DNA of 46,983 bases from Lachnospiraceae bacterium. Its GTDB lineage: Bacteria; Bacillota; Clostridia; Lachnospirales; Lachnospiraceae. The notes beneath the pieces are model-generated. The model did no database searches. It saw only the letters and a program-made list of their open reading frames with translations, and was not told the DNA's origin. The position numbers were made by a program, and so were the translations under genes. The stretch spans positions 1 to 46,983 of the forward strand of contig JAFXAZ010000067.1 in NCBI GenBank assembly GCA_017521985.1. The letters are read 5' to 3'. Below are positions 19,121 through 26,151 of this stretch, piece by piece. How positions within the stretch are numbered: the first letter of the stretch is position 1; each line of letters begins with the position of its first letter.

Positions 19121-20185
19121 TTATTCTTCTGCCTCCGCAGTCTCCACAATAATAATTTCATCCTGCTCACTTCCAAGTAACACTTTATCAAAATCACTTT
19201 GGTAAAGCTGATCCTGCTTTATTCTGTACTTTTCAAACTCACTAAGAGCATGTTGTTCTGCCATTTTAGCAGAAATAGTTCCTGCATGAGTTAGAATTTC
19301 TTTTCTAGATAACCTTAATACTCCTTCAAATTGTTCTGCCCAGTCCTCCATAGTCATTGGAACCTGTTCTTCGGCTCTAAGTTCTGCTAAGTCCAAATAA
19401 GCATTCACAATTCTTGCCATCGCTGATAATTCTTCTGCTGTCAGATAATTCTTAGCAACAACCACGTCAAATCTTTGTATCTTACCGTTCGGTGCGTCTT
19501 TCCATGTATTCAATCCCATGTGTTCTTTTTCACTATCAGCTCTATGATAAATGACTTCTGCCGCTGTTTCTCCATGAATTGCCCAATGCAACTGGTTTTG
19601 TACTTTAGCAAAAAATTCTCTGGTAGTCTGTGCCTTCGGATCATAGTCAATACTTGTCGCATAAATATCCGTAATTTTTTGATAAAATCTTCTTTCTGAC
19701 AAACGTATTTCCCTAATTCGTTCCAACTGTTCTTCAAAATAATCTTTTGTCAAAACAGTACCAAAATTTTTTAAACGCTCGTCATCCATAGTAAAACCTT
19801 TTATCGTAAATTCTTCAATAATTCCGTTCGCCCATTTACGGAATTGTACGGCTCTCGGTGAATCCACCTTATTTCCTACCGCAATAATAGCTTTTAAATT
19901 GTAATGGTTGGTATTATAGTTTTTTCCATCTGAGGCAGTTATTCGAAATTTTCGAATAACTGCCTGTTCTTCCAGTTCGCCATCTGAAAAAATTTTTTTC
20001 AGATGATAGTTAATAGTATGAGGCTCTACATTATATAAGAGCCCCATCATTTTCTGTGTAAGCCAAACATTCTCATCAAAATATATAGCATTTACATCAC
20101 TTTCCCCAGTCGCTGTAATAAAAGTAAGATACTCAGCTGCCGAAGATCGAATAATAGATATTTTGTCCTTCTTTTTTCTTGCCAT
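19121..20185 (-). CDS. RhuM family protein (virulence RhuM-like)
   Basis: 354 residues matching the RhuM family first seen in a Salmonella pathogenicity island. Hallmarks are NVWLTQKMMGLLYNVEPHT near residue 40 (a putative helix-turn-helix), ELEEQAVIRKFRITASDGK, HYNLKAIIAVGNKVDSPRA, QFRKWANGIIEEFTIKGF and a C-terminal region with TAAEVIYHRADSEKEHMGL. Family members are scattered among bacteria, often in variable loci; the biochemical role is not established, and a toxin-like or DNA-binding role has been suggested. AGAGG precedes the ATG. It lies between the phosphoesterase and uvrB, which suggests insertion ahead of a housekeeping operon. Its codons contain two perfect inverted repeats (19933-19965, 19981-20005). 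Confidence 0.88.
   Translation of the reverse strand: MARKKKDKISIIRSSAAEYLTFITATGESDVNAIYFDENVWLTQKMMGLLYNVEPHTINYHLKKIFSDGELEEQAVIRKFRITASDGKNYNTNHYNLKAIIAVGNKVDSPRAVQFRKWANGIIEEFTIKGFTMDDERLKNFGTVLTKDYFEEQLERIREIRLSERRFYQKITDIYATSIDYDPKAQTTREFFAKVQNQLHWAIHGETAAEVIYHRADSEKEHMGLNTWKDAPNGKIQRFDVVVAKNYLTAEELSAMARIVNAYLDLAELRAEEQVPMTMEDWAEQFEGVLRLSRKEILTHAGTISAKMAEQHALSEFEKYRIKQDQLYQSDFDKVLLGSEQDEIIIVETAEAEE
19933..19965. repeat. Perfect 16-bp inverted repeat inside the RhuM gene
   Basis: Left arm AGGCAGTTATTCGAAA (19933-19948), one central base (19949), right arm TTTCGAATAACTGCCT (19950-19965). The arms are perfectly complementary, yet the segment encodes QAVIRKFRITA in frame. Confidence 0.95.
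19981..20005. repeat. Perfect 12-bp inverted repeat inside the RhuM gene
   Basis: CATCTGAAAAAA (19981-19992), one central T (19993) and TTTTTTCAGATG (19994-20005). It starts 15 bases after the larger inverted repeat and encodes HLKKIFSD in frame. Confidence 0.95.
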
Positions 20186-20222
20186 GCGTATTACCTCTTT
20201 TCAAATCTCACATTAAAAAAAT

Positions 20223-21533
20223 TCACTTAATTACAATCTTCGCAACATTCCCTTCAAAAGCAGGTGCAAACACATACTCTACGGTCTGTTCCGTCAGTTG
20301 TACTACATGTCGAAAATGTAAATGACCGCTTAGAACTGCCTTTACGGGACTATTGGTATCATATATCATTCCCAAAAAAGCACTGGTAGTATCATCCGGT
20401 CGATATAGACATTCATCTCCCCATAACTTCTTTCTATTCTCCGAGTCCACATTAGCAGCCGCTTCAGCAAGACTATTATCCACAATAGAATTGATAGGTA
20501 CATGCGTCGCCAGTATAATCGGTTTCCCACTATTCCATATTCTTAAAGCTGCATCTAAGCCATCATTTGTGAGCTGGCTGGTACTGTTATTCCATCCAAG
20601 CACATAAAATTCCGGATATTCCATGATAAACATATCCTGATAACTACTCACAGATGTATGTAGAGCTATGGAGTCCTCCATACTTATGGCACCTCCCGAA
20701 TGCCATATCCCCAAATCATGATCTGCCCTCAAATAAATATATGGGGTGGTAATTTGAGACAATCCTTCGGACAGTATCTGAACGTTGGTAGGCGATACAA
20801 AGTCCATCATATCCCCACCTAATATGATACCATCTGCAGAAAAATCATCTAAAACAGAAGAAAGCTTTGGCCAAGCTTCCGCAGAAGCCATACCGGTACG
20901 TGTGCGAAACATAACATCCTGGCGTACCCTAATTTCATCCACACTTTCCGCCACCACACTCTCATCCAGCTTCAGCACATGCATATCGTTTATAAACAGT
21001 AATTCATAGGAATTCTGTACATCTGGCAAGTCAAGCTCAATCCGGTCTACATGCAAGCCGATTTCTTCAGAAATGAGTTCAAATCTACTTTTGACCGGTT
21101 CCACAATCTCCTGACTGCTCTCCTGTTCTGCCATTTCCTGCTCGCTCGCAGTTTCTACAATCTCTGTTTCTTCCACTTCTTCCGTAACTTCATCCACACA
21201 CTCTGACTCTACAATCTCTTCGGTACTCTCTGTTTCTATATTTGTCGCAGCAGTCTCTGTTTCCATAGTCTCCGTTGTACCCTCTGCTTCTATAAGCTCG
21301 GTATCATTCTCTGTCTCCGTGCTCTCTGCTTCCTCTGTTGTTTCATCAGTCTCCGGCATACTCTCCGTCTCTATTTTTTCCGAAATGGAACCCTGCTCTG
21401 TTGTCTGTTCAAAGGACTCAGTATTCACCTGAATCATCACCTGCTGTTGCGTGTTCTGACCGCAACCACCACACATAACCGCTAAAACAATTAGGAATAC
21501 TCGAAATAATAAAACTGTACTTTTTTGTCTCAT
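20223..21533 (-). CDS. Exported metallophosphoesterase with Glu/Thr-rich stalk
   Basis: 436 residues. A signal segment (about 5-22) ends in CGGC, which could be a lipid-attachment site although the -3 position is atypical. Residues about 35-150 are a stalk very rich in Glu and Thr (many TE and ETE steps), as in surface proteins that reach through the wall. The calcineurin-like domain (about 155-436) shows FINDMHV, GGDMMDF, RADHD, ATHVPINS and SGHLHFRH. The usual GNH(D/E) block appears as ADHD, so the normal Asn ligand is replaced by Asp while the His is kept. The substrate is unknown. The start at 21533 has AGGGG upstream; the frame start at 21545 lacks spacing from AGGAA. It is followed 37 bases later by the RhuM gene. 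Confidence 0.85.
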   Translation of the reverse strand: MRQKSTVLLFRVFLIVLAVMCGGCGQNTQQQVMIQVNTESFEQTTEQGSISEKIETESMPETDETTEEAESTETENDTELIEAEGTTETMETETAATNIETESTEEIVESECVDEVTEEVEETEIVETASEQEMAEQESSQEIVEPVKSRFELISEEIGLHVDRIELDLPDVQNSYELLFINDMHVLKLDESVVAESVDEIRVRQDVMFRTRTGMASAEAWPKLSSVLDDFSADGIILGGDMMDFVSPTNVQILSEGLSQITTPYIYLRADHDLGIWHSGGAISMEDSIALHTSVSSYQDMFIMEYPEFYVLGWNNSTSQLTNDGLDAALRIWNSGKPIILATHVPINSIVDNSLAEAAANVDSENRKKLWGDECLYRPDDTTSAFLGMIYDTNSPVKAVLSGHLHFRHVVQLTEQTVEYVFAPAFEGNVAKIVIK

Positions 21534-21644
21534 TCTGCCCCTCATTTCCTATGCATGCCTTGAACATTAAAACTTTGTCTGTTACTTATTGTACCACAAA
21601 CAATTCAAATTGTATATACCCTTTTCGAATGTTTGTTCGGAAAC

Positions 21645-21672
21645 AAAAAAGCCCGCTTTCGCAGGCTTTTTT
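21645..21672 (-). terminator. Rho-independent terminator of uxuA-uxuB
   Basis: Minus strand: AAAAAAGCCTGC, GAAA tetraloop, GCGGGCTTTTTT, one G-U pair. It lies 30 bases after the uxuB stop at 21702. Confidence 0.92.
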
Positions 21673-21701
21673 CAAGGTTTTTAAACCAAACAATATAAAA
21701 T

Positions 21702-22550
21702 TTATACTCCTGAGTAAGAAGAGAAACCACCATCGATTGGAATACATACACCAGTAATGAAGCTTGCTGCTTCGTCATTTAACAGGAATAACGTAGCGCC
21801 GAGTAATTCTTCTGTTTCACCAAAACGACCCATTGGAGTTGCAGCTAAAATCTTACCTGTTCTTGCAGTTGGTGTGCCGTCAGCATTGAATAATAAAGCT
21901 GCGTTCTGCTTTGTTGCAAAGAAACCAGGAGCGATTGCATTTACACGGATGCCTGTCTTGGAGAAATGAACTGCCAACCATTGTGTGAAGTTTGTAATAG
22001 CAGCCTTTGCTCCGGAGTATGCAGGAATCTTTGTAAGTGGTGTGTAAGCGTTCATGGATGCAATATTTAAGATGTTTGCATGTTCCTTTTCAACCATGTC
22101 CTTTGCAAATTCCTGTGTTGGAAGTAACGTACCGATAAAGTTTAAGTTAAATACAAATTCAACACCCTTCTGTTCTAAGTCAAAGAAAGATTTTGTATCT
22201 GCGTCGATATCACCGATTTCAAAATATTCCTTGTCTGTAGTTGCCATTGGGTTATTACCGCCTGCACCATTGATAAGAATATCACAAGGACCGAAATCCT
22301 TTAAAATTTCTGCATGAGCTGCTGCTAAAGATTCTTTTTCTAATACGTTTGCAGCATAACCTTTTGCAATGTAACCCTTTGCTACAATTGCATCTGCATT
22401 TGCCTGAGCAGCATCTACATTTCTGTCAAGTAATGCAACCTTTGCACCACACATAGCAAGTGCCTCTGCCATAACGCTGCAAAGTACGCCGCCTGCACCT
22501 GTAACAACTGCAACCTTACCTGTTAAATCCATCTGAATTGGTAATTTCAT
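21702..22550 (-). CDS. uxuB: SDR-family D-mannonate oxidoreductase (fructuronate reductase)
   Basis: 282 residues. The short-chain dehydrogenase fold shows the NAD-binding TGAGGVLCSVMAEAL near residue 19, ILINGAGGNNP, the catalytic Ser and YSGAK (Tyr-x-x-x-Lys), and the PGFF turn after it. With uxuA 27 bases upstream in the same direction, the natural role is the reversible conversion of fructuronate and mannonate in glucuronate breakdown, as for the SDR-type UxuB of Bacillus. The start at 22550 has GGAGG 8 bases upstream. Confidence 0.9.
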   Translation of the reverse strand: MKLPIQMDLTGKVAVVTGAGGVLCSVMAEALAMCGAKVALLDRNVDAAQANADAIVAKGYIAKGYAANVLEKESLAAAHAEILKDFGPCDILINGAGGNNPMATTDKEYFEIGDIDADTKSFFDLEQKGVEFVFNLNFIGTLLPTQEFAKDMVEKEHANILNIASMNAYTPLTKIPAYSGAKAAITNFTQWLAVHFSKTGIRVNAIAPGFFATKQNAALLFNADGTPTARTGKILAATPMGRFGETEELLGATLFLLNDEAASFITGVCIPIDGGFSSYSGV

Positions 22551-22577
22551 CTTTATATCCTCCAAATTAATCTGAAA

Positions 22578-23636
22578 TTATTTATTTGCCTTATCAGCCT
22601 TCTCAATTGCTTCCCATAAACCATTTAAGTAGGTAGCACCTAATGCTCTGTCATACAAGCCGTAGCCTGCGCGACCGGTTTCGCCCCAGATCATACGTCC
22701 GTGGTCAGGTCTTACATAACCTGTGAAACCATTGTCATAAAGAGCCTTCATAATTGCATACATATCTAAGCTGCCACAGCTGGATAAGTGTGCTCTTTCT
22801 TCGAATCCGTTGTCTAAAATAGCTACGTTTCTCATATGAACAAAGTGAATACGTCCCATAGCTGCATATTTTGCTGCTAAATGAACAACGTCGTTCTTGT
22901 TAGAGCAGCCTAAAGAACCTGCACATAATGTAATACCATTGTGCTTGTCATCTACTAATTTGAGGAACTTGTCTAAGTTTTCTTCACAAGTAATGATACG
23001 TGGCAAACCAAAGATAGACCAGCATGGGTCATCCTCATGAATAGCCATGTAAACATCACATTCTGCTGCAACCGGAATAATTCTTTCTAAGAAGTACTTT
23101 AAGTTGTCCCATAAAGTTTCTTCTGTCATTGCATTGTACTCTGCAACTACAGCCTTAAGACCATCACGTGTGTAGCTTGCATCCCAGCCAGGAAGTGTTA
23201 AGTCACTGTCGCTGTTTAATGGGTTTACTACGTCAACCTGTTCCTGATAATATACTAAAGAAGTAGAACCATCTTCTAATACATGGTCTAACTGAGTACG
23301 TGTCCAGTCAAATACAGGCATGAAATTGTAACAAATGCACTTAACGCCTGCTTCTGCAACACGACGAATATTTTCACAGTAATTTTCGATATATCTGTCA
23401 CGGCTTGGCTTGCCCAACTTAATATCCTCGTGAACCGGAATAGATTCAATAACTTCAAAATGAAGACCTGCATCTTCTGTCTGCTTTTTTAATTTTGCAA
23501 TAGATTCTCTGCTCCACACTTCACCAACCGGTACATCATATACTGCTGTAACTACAGAGTGCATACCCGGAATCTGTCTAATGTTCTGAAGTGTAACCTT
23601 ATCGTCTTCGCCATACCATCTAAAAGATAATTTCAT
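22578..23636 (-). CDS. uxuA: Mannonate dehydratase
   Basis: 352 residues. It dehydrates D-mannonate to 2-keto-3-deoxygluconate in glucuronate breakdown, a metal-dependent TIM-barrel enzyme. Family features are [16 protein letters not shown] at the start, [55 protein letters not shown] and [13 protein letters not shown]; the His and Cys residues in these blocks are the usual metal ligands. AAGGA precedes the ATG. It is the first gene after a promoter whose spacer holds a GntR-type palindrome. Confidence 0.97.
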   Translation of the reverse strand: MKLSFRWYGEDDKVTLQNIRQIPGMHSVVTAVYDVPVGEVWSRESIAKLKKQTEDAGLHFEVIESIPVHEDIKLGKPSRDRYIENYCENIRRVAEAGVKCICYNFMPVFDWTRTQLDHVLEDGSTSLVYYQEQVDVVNPLNSDSDLTLPGWDASYTRDGLKAVVAEYNAMTEETLWDNLKYFLERIIPVAAECDVYMAIHEDDPCWSIFGLPRIITCEENLDKFLKLVDDKHNGITLCAGSLGCSNKNDVVHLAAKYAAMGRIHFVHMRNVAILDNGFEERAHLSSCGSLDMYAIMKALYDNGFTGYVRPDHGRMIWGETGRAGYGLYDRALGATYLNGLWEAIEKADKANK

Positions 23637-23682
23637 AGTTCGTCCTTTCTGCTTTACGCATAAACATATTTCTTATACTACT

Positions 23683-23711
23683 AAAATACAATACTTGTAT
23701 ACAAGTGTCAA
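23683..23711 (-). promoter_or_regulatory. uxuA promoter with embedded operator
   Basis: Minus-strand TTGACA (23711-23706), a 17-base spacer and TATTTT (23688-23683). The perfect palindrome ACTTGTATACAAGT (23693-23706) fills the spacer and touches the -35, a classic layout for repression. Confidence 0.8.
23693..23706. promoter_or_regulatory. Operator copy 1 for the GntR-type regulator
   Basis: Perfect 14-bp palindrome ACTTGTATACAAGT inside the uxuA promoter. The same core occurs at 23854 and 23986. Confidence 0.8.
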
Positions 23712-23853
23712 CCTTTTTTTATCATTTCCCAAGCAAACACATCAAAACCCCCAGTTTATGGACTTTATAAAGTATTTATATCCCTAAAACCACTGTAATT
23801 GTTTAGAATTTTCTGTTTTTTATGAATACTTCATTCTAGCACAGAAAGTATAT

Positions 23854-23865
23854 CTTGTATACAAG
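23854..23865. promoter_or_regulatory. Operator copy 2, upstream of the GntR gene
   Basis: Perfect palindrome CTTGTATACAAG, about 80 bases before the regulator start at 23946, placed for autoregulation. Confidence 0.75.
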
Positions 23866-23945
23866 TTGAGTAAATACTCTTTTCTATTGAAATTTATTTT
23901 AAAATGCCTTAAAATATATGCATAAACAAAAGCGAGGAAATGCGT

Positions 23946-24671
23946 ATGGAATCCAAAAGCACCAGAAAACGAGGCACCTCTGATATTGTATACAAGTCCC
24001 TCAAAAATGAAATTCTGCATTTACATTTACTGCCCGGAAGCGCCGTCAGCGAAATCGAAACTTCCAATAAATATAATGTATCCAGAACTCCGGTACGCGA
24101 TGCATTCAAGGCTCTTGCAAGCGAAGGTCTTTTAGAAGTTGTGCCACACGTAGGAACCTTTGTGTCTTACATTGACATTCGGGAAATTTCCGACATCCTT
24201 TTCATGCGAGAAGTGGTGGAACAGGCAGTCCTTCGCATCCTTGCCACCACCTATACTCAGGCACAGATTTTAAAAATTCGCCTGGCATTAAACGAACAGC
24301 AGAAATTAATTCAGCAAATGTCTTCTTTTACTCCTGAAGAGCAAAAAGAAGCCGGCACACGCTTTCTCGTATTGGATAATCAGTTTCATGAACTTTTATT
24401 TTCCCTTGCAGGCAAGAAAAAAATCTGGGACATGCTGGTACATTCTAATCCTCAGTATGAGCGTTTTCGTGCTCTTTTAAACGTGGGCAATCCGGAAGCC
24501 ATGAATAATTTATACGCTGCCCACTGCGAACTGGTGGAAACCATTATCGGAAAAGACATGGACAAGCTGCAGCAGCTGGTTTCTAATCACATTTACGGCG
24601 GTTTTTCTGAAAATGCAGATATTGTACTAAAGAATTCCAGCTACTTCACCCAGACGCCCGAGGAAGATTAA
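23946..24671 (+). CDS. GntR family regulator with FCD domain (hexuronate type)
   Basis: 241 residues. The N-terminal winged helix (about 8-75) has IVYKSLKNEILHLHLLPGS and the recognition part YNVSRTPVRDAFKALASEGL. The C-terminal FCD domain (about 83-225) keeps the metal-binding pattern DNQFHELLF, AHCELVETI and VSNHI. FadR-subfamily regulators of this type sense sugar acids such as glucuronate or fructuronate and release DNA. It is divergent from uxuA. The start at 23946 has AGGAA 6 bases upstream; the earlier ATG at 23940 abuts the AGGAA. Operator copies stand at 23693, 23854 and, within its own codons, 23986. Confidence 0.92.
   Translation: MESKSTRKRGTSDIVYKSLKNEILHLHLLPGSAVSEIETSNKYNVSRTPVRDAFKALASEGLLEVVPHVGTFVSYIDIREISDILFMREVVEQAVLRILATTYTQAQILKIRLALNEQQKLIQQMSSFTPEEQKEAGTRFLVLDNQFHELLFSLAGKKKIWDMLVHSNPQYERFRALLNVGNPEAMNNLYAAHCELVETIIGKDMDKLQQLVSNHIYGGFSENADIVLKNSSYFTQTPEED
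23986..23995. promoter_or_regulatory. Operator copy 3, inside the GntR coding sequence
   Basis: Core palindrome TTGTATACAA within the codons for DIVYKS. A 10-base match is unlikely by chance this close to the other two, so it may be a roadblock site. Confidence 0.5.
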
Positions 24672-24722
24672 CTTATGACGAAAAAAGACGAAAAAAGTCT
24701 CAAAACAAATAGCTTAAAAATA

Positions 24723-24751
24723 TTGACATTTTTAATTGCTCTAGTTACTAT
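24723..24751 (+). promoter_or_regulatory. Promoter of the antitoxin-like small RNA
   Basis: TTGACA (24723-24728), 17-base spacer, TACTAT (24746-24751). A strong promoter with no open frame behind it, pointing at the terminator hairpin shared with the toxin gene. Confidence 0.7.
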
Positions 24752-24757
24752 ATAAAT

Positions 24758-24848
24758 AGAGGGCACTACCGATAGACGGTTTGTCCCAAATATTGATTAC
24801 AAAAAAGTAACCTTCACCTTGGGATTATCGGCGGGTTACTTTTTTGTA
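24758..24848 (+). ncRNA. Candidate antisense RNA antitoxin
   Basis: A transcript of about 90 bases is predicted from the promoter at 24723-24751 to the hairpin at 24801-24845 with its T-run. It contains no credible coding sequence. Its 3' half is antisense to the end of the 30-residue toxin gene and to its stop codon. This is the geometry of type I toxin-antitoxin pairs such as txpA-ratA, in which the RNA binds the 3' end of the toxin mRNA. It lies between the GntR gene and the cyclophilin gene. The transcription start is an estimate. Confidence 0.65.
24801..24845. terminator. Bidirectional terminator shared by toxin and antisense RNA
   Basis: AAAAAAGTAACC (24801-24812) pairs perfectly with GGTTACTTTTTT (24834-24845) around a 21-base loop. 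Both strands end in a T-run, so it can stop both convergent transcripts. The toxin stop codon (24836-24838) lies inside one arm. Confidence 0.85.
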
Positions 24849-24928
24849 TTATCGATATAAGCAATCAGCAGTGTTACCACAATGGTAATTACTTTCAGCA
24901 TAATTGACATCATCTCATAATCACTCAT
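24836..24928 (-). CDS. Small holin-like type I toxin peptide
   Basis: 30 residues: a short acidic start MSDYEMMS, one hydrophobic membrane helix (about residues 9-24) and a basic end DNTKK. This is the plan of the putative holin-like toxin family (M-x-x-Y-E start, single helix, charged tail) related to TxpA and BsrG-type type I toxins. GAGAGG precedes the ATG at 24928. Upstream in the leader, CCTCTCT (minus strand, 24993-24987) can pair with that AGAGAGG (24943-24937) and hide it, as is common for type I toxin mRNAs. A convergent small RNA overlaps its 3' end. Such peptides insert in the membrane when overproduced. The family match is by pattern only. Confidence 0.75.
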   Translation of the reverse strand: MSDYEMMSIMLKVITIVVTLLIAYIDNTKK

Positions 24929-25031
24929 AAGTTTGCCCTCTCTTTCTCCCCTTTACAATAACGCTTAGCGAAATTCCCGGATGAGCAGAGAGGCACAGCC
25001 CCTCCGCAGAGGGACAAACCGCCTACCGTAA

Positions 25032-25059
25032 ATGATAGCACCCAAAATTATTTTAGCAA
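25032..25059 (-). promoter_or_regulatory. Putative promoter of the toxin mRNA
   Basis: Minus-strand TTGCTA (25059-25054), 16-base spacer, TATCAT (25037-25032) preceded by a TG extended -10 element. It implies a leader of about 97 bases before the toxin ATG. Confidence 0.5.
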
Positions 25060-25266
25060 AAATATGAATTGAGCACAATGTAGGTAAAGGGACTTTTCGA
25101 AAATCGTGATTTTTCACATTAAAAGACGTTGTATCGTCTGTGATAGTAAATTTACGAGTGAAAATGCTTGAAATTATAGATATTTTACTATATGTAAATA
25201 TTACCAATTAATGGTTGAAGCACTGTCTGTTTACATTATTACTATTAATATTGGAGGCTTAACTTT
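25060..25266. other. AT-rich spacer before the cyclophilin gene
   Basis: About 200 bases without an open frame that has a ribosome binding site. It holds short imperfect inverted repeats and must contain the promoter of the 25267 gene, probably TTGAAG near 25214 with TATTAC 16 bases on, but the match is weak. Confidence 0.4.
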
Positions 25267-25920
25267 ATGAAAAGAACAATCTTATTTGTACTATGTATGA
25301 CTTTATTTTTAATGCTATTTAGCGGATGCAACGCTGTTTATACCGGTTCTACCACCACTTCCGACACCCCACAAGACAGTATAGCGACCAATACGGAGAC
25401 TACGGAAGAGCTAGAGCTTTTATCCGGGCTGCATCATGTAGAAATCGAAGTAGCCAATTACGGCACAATTAAATTAGAACTGGACGCGGATACCGCGCCA
25501 ATTACCGTTACCAATTTTATCAATCTTGCTAATGAAGGCTTTTACAACGGATTGACCTTTCATCGTATTATCGACGGCTTTATGATTCAGGGCGGTGATC
25601 CACTTGGAAATGGTACCGGTGGCTCTGATCAGACCATAAAGGGTGAATTTTCCTCCAACGGCGTAGAAAATGACATTGCCCATGCACGCGGCGTCATCTC
25701 CATGGCTCGCTCCCGTCTCATGGACAGTGCATCCAGCCAGTTTTTTATCATGCACCGGGACAAACCTCATTTAGATGGGGACTATGCTGCCTTTGGCTAT
25801 GTGACAGAAGGCATGGAGGTTGTAGATGCAATTTGCGCTAACACAAAAGTAGAAGATAAAAATGGTTCCGTAAAACCTGAAAATCAACCGGTGATTACGG
25901 AAATTCGAGTTATAGATTAA
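25267..25920 (+). CDS. Cyclophilin-type peptidyl-prolyl isomerase, lipoprotein
   Basis: 217 residues. A lipoprotein signal with lipobox LFSGC (Cys near residue 21) and a short Thr/Ser-rich linker lead into a bacterial cyclophilin domain (about 57-217). The active-site stretches are [34 protein letters not shown] and [11 protein letters not shown], so the catalytic Arg after FH and the QGGD loop are present. It should assist folding of exported proteins at the outer face of the membrane by isomerising proline bonds. GGAGG lies 9 bases before the ATG, and a strong terminator follows at 25929. Confidence 0.95.
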   Translation: MKRTILFVLCMTLFLMLFSGCNAVYTGSTTTSDTPQDSIATNTETTEELELLSGLHHVEIEVANYGTIKLELDADTAPITVTNFINLANEGFYNGLTFHRIIDGFMIQGGDPLGNGTGGSDQTIKGEFSSNGVENDIAHARGVISMARSRLMDSASSQFFIMHRDKPHLDGDYAAFGYVTEGMEVVDAICANTKVEDKNGSVKPENQPVITEIRVID

Positions 25921-25928
25921 TATATAGG

Positions 25929-25977
25929 AAAACCCCGACTGCATGGTTCAGTGAAACCATTTTAGTCGGGTTTTTTT
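25929..25977 (+). terminator. Rho-independent terminator of the cyclophilin gene
   Basis: The outer stem CCCGACT/AGTCGGG and an inner TGGTTT-type stem (ATGGTT with AACCAT) are followed by seven T (25971-25977). Confidence 0.88.
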
Positions 25978-26041
25978 ACAAGTTTTGTCCCACTATTTTT
26001 ACTTTTTTAACACAATGGTCGGATTTTTATCCCCATTGAAA

Positions 26042-26103
26042 AGATAGTTTTCTAACTATAGTCGGAAAATATTGTGATAATCCCCCGACTAAATTGTTTT
26101 TTT
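26042..26103. terminator. Hairpin cluster between convergent genes
   Basis: ATAGTT/AACTAT (26044-26059) and TAGTCGG/CCGACTA (26059-26065, 26085-26091) form two stems. The second is followed by a T-run on plus; the first is followed by CTTTTC on minus, after the GTPase gene ends at 26152. The AGTCGG motif repeats that of the 25929 terminator. Confidence 0.45.
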
Positions 26104-26151
26104 CTTTAACCAGTGGGAAACTGAAATTTTTTAAGGAAACTCACATGGCAT

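Noticed and set aside
19121-20185. Insertion sequence or prophage remnant around the RhuM gene
   Set aside because: No transposase, terminal inverted repeats at the gene borders, target duplication or phage genes were seen; only the two internal palindromes.
20223-21533. Tandem repeat protein in the phosphoesterase stalk
   Set aside because: The Glu/Thr-rich region has biased composition but no fixed repeat unit.
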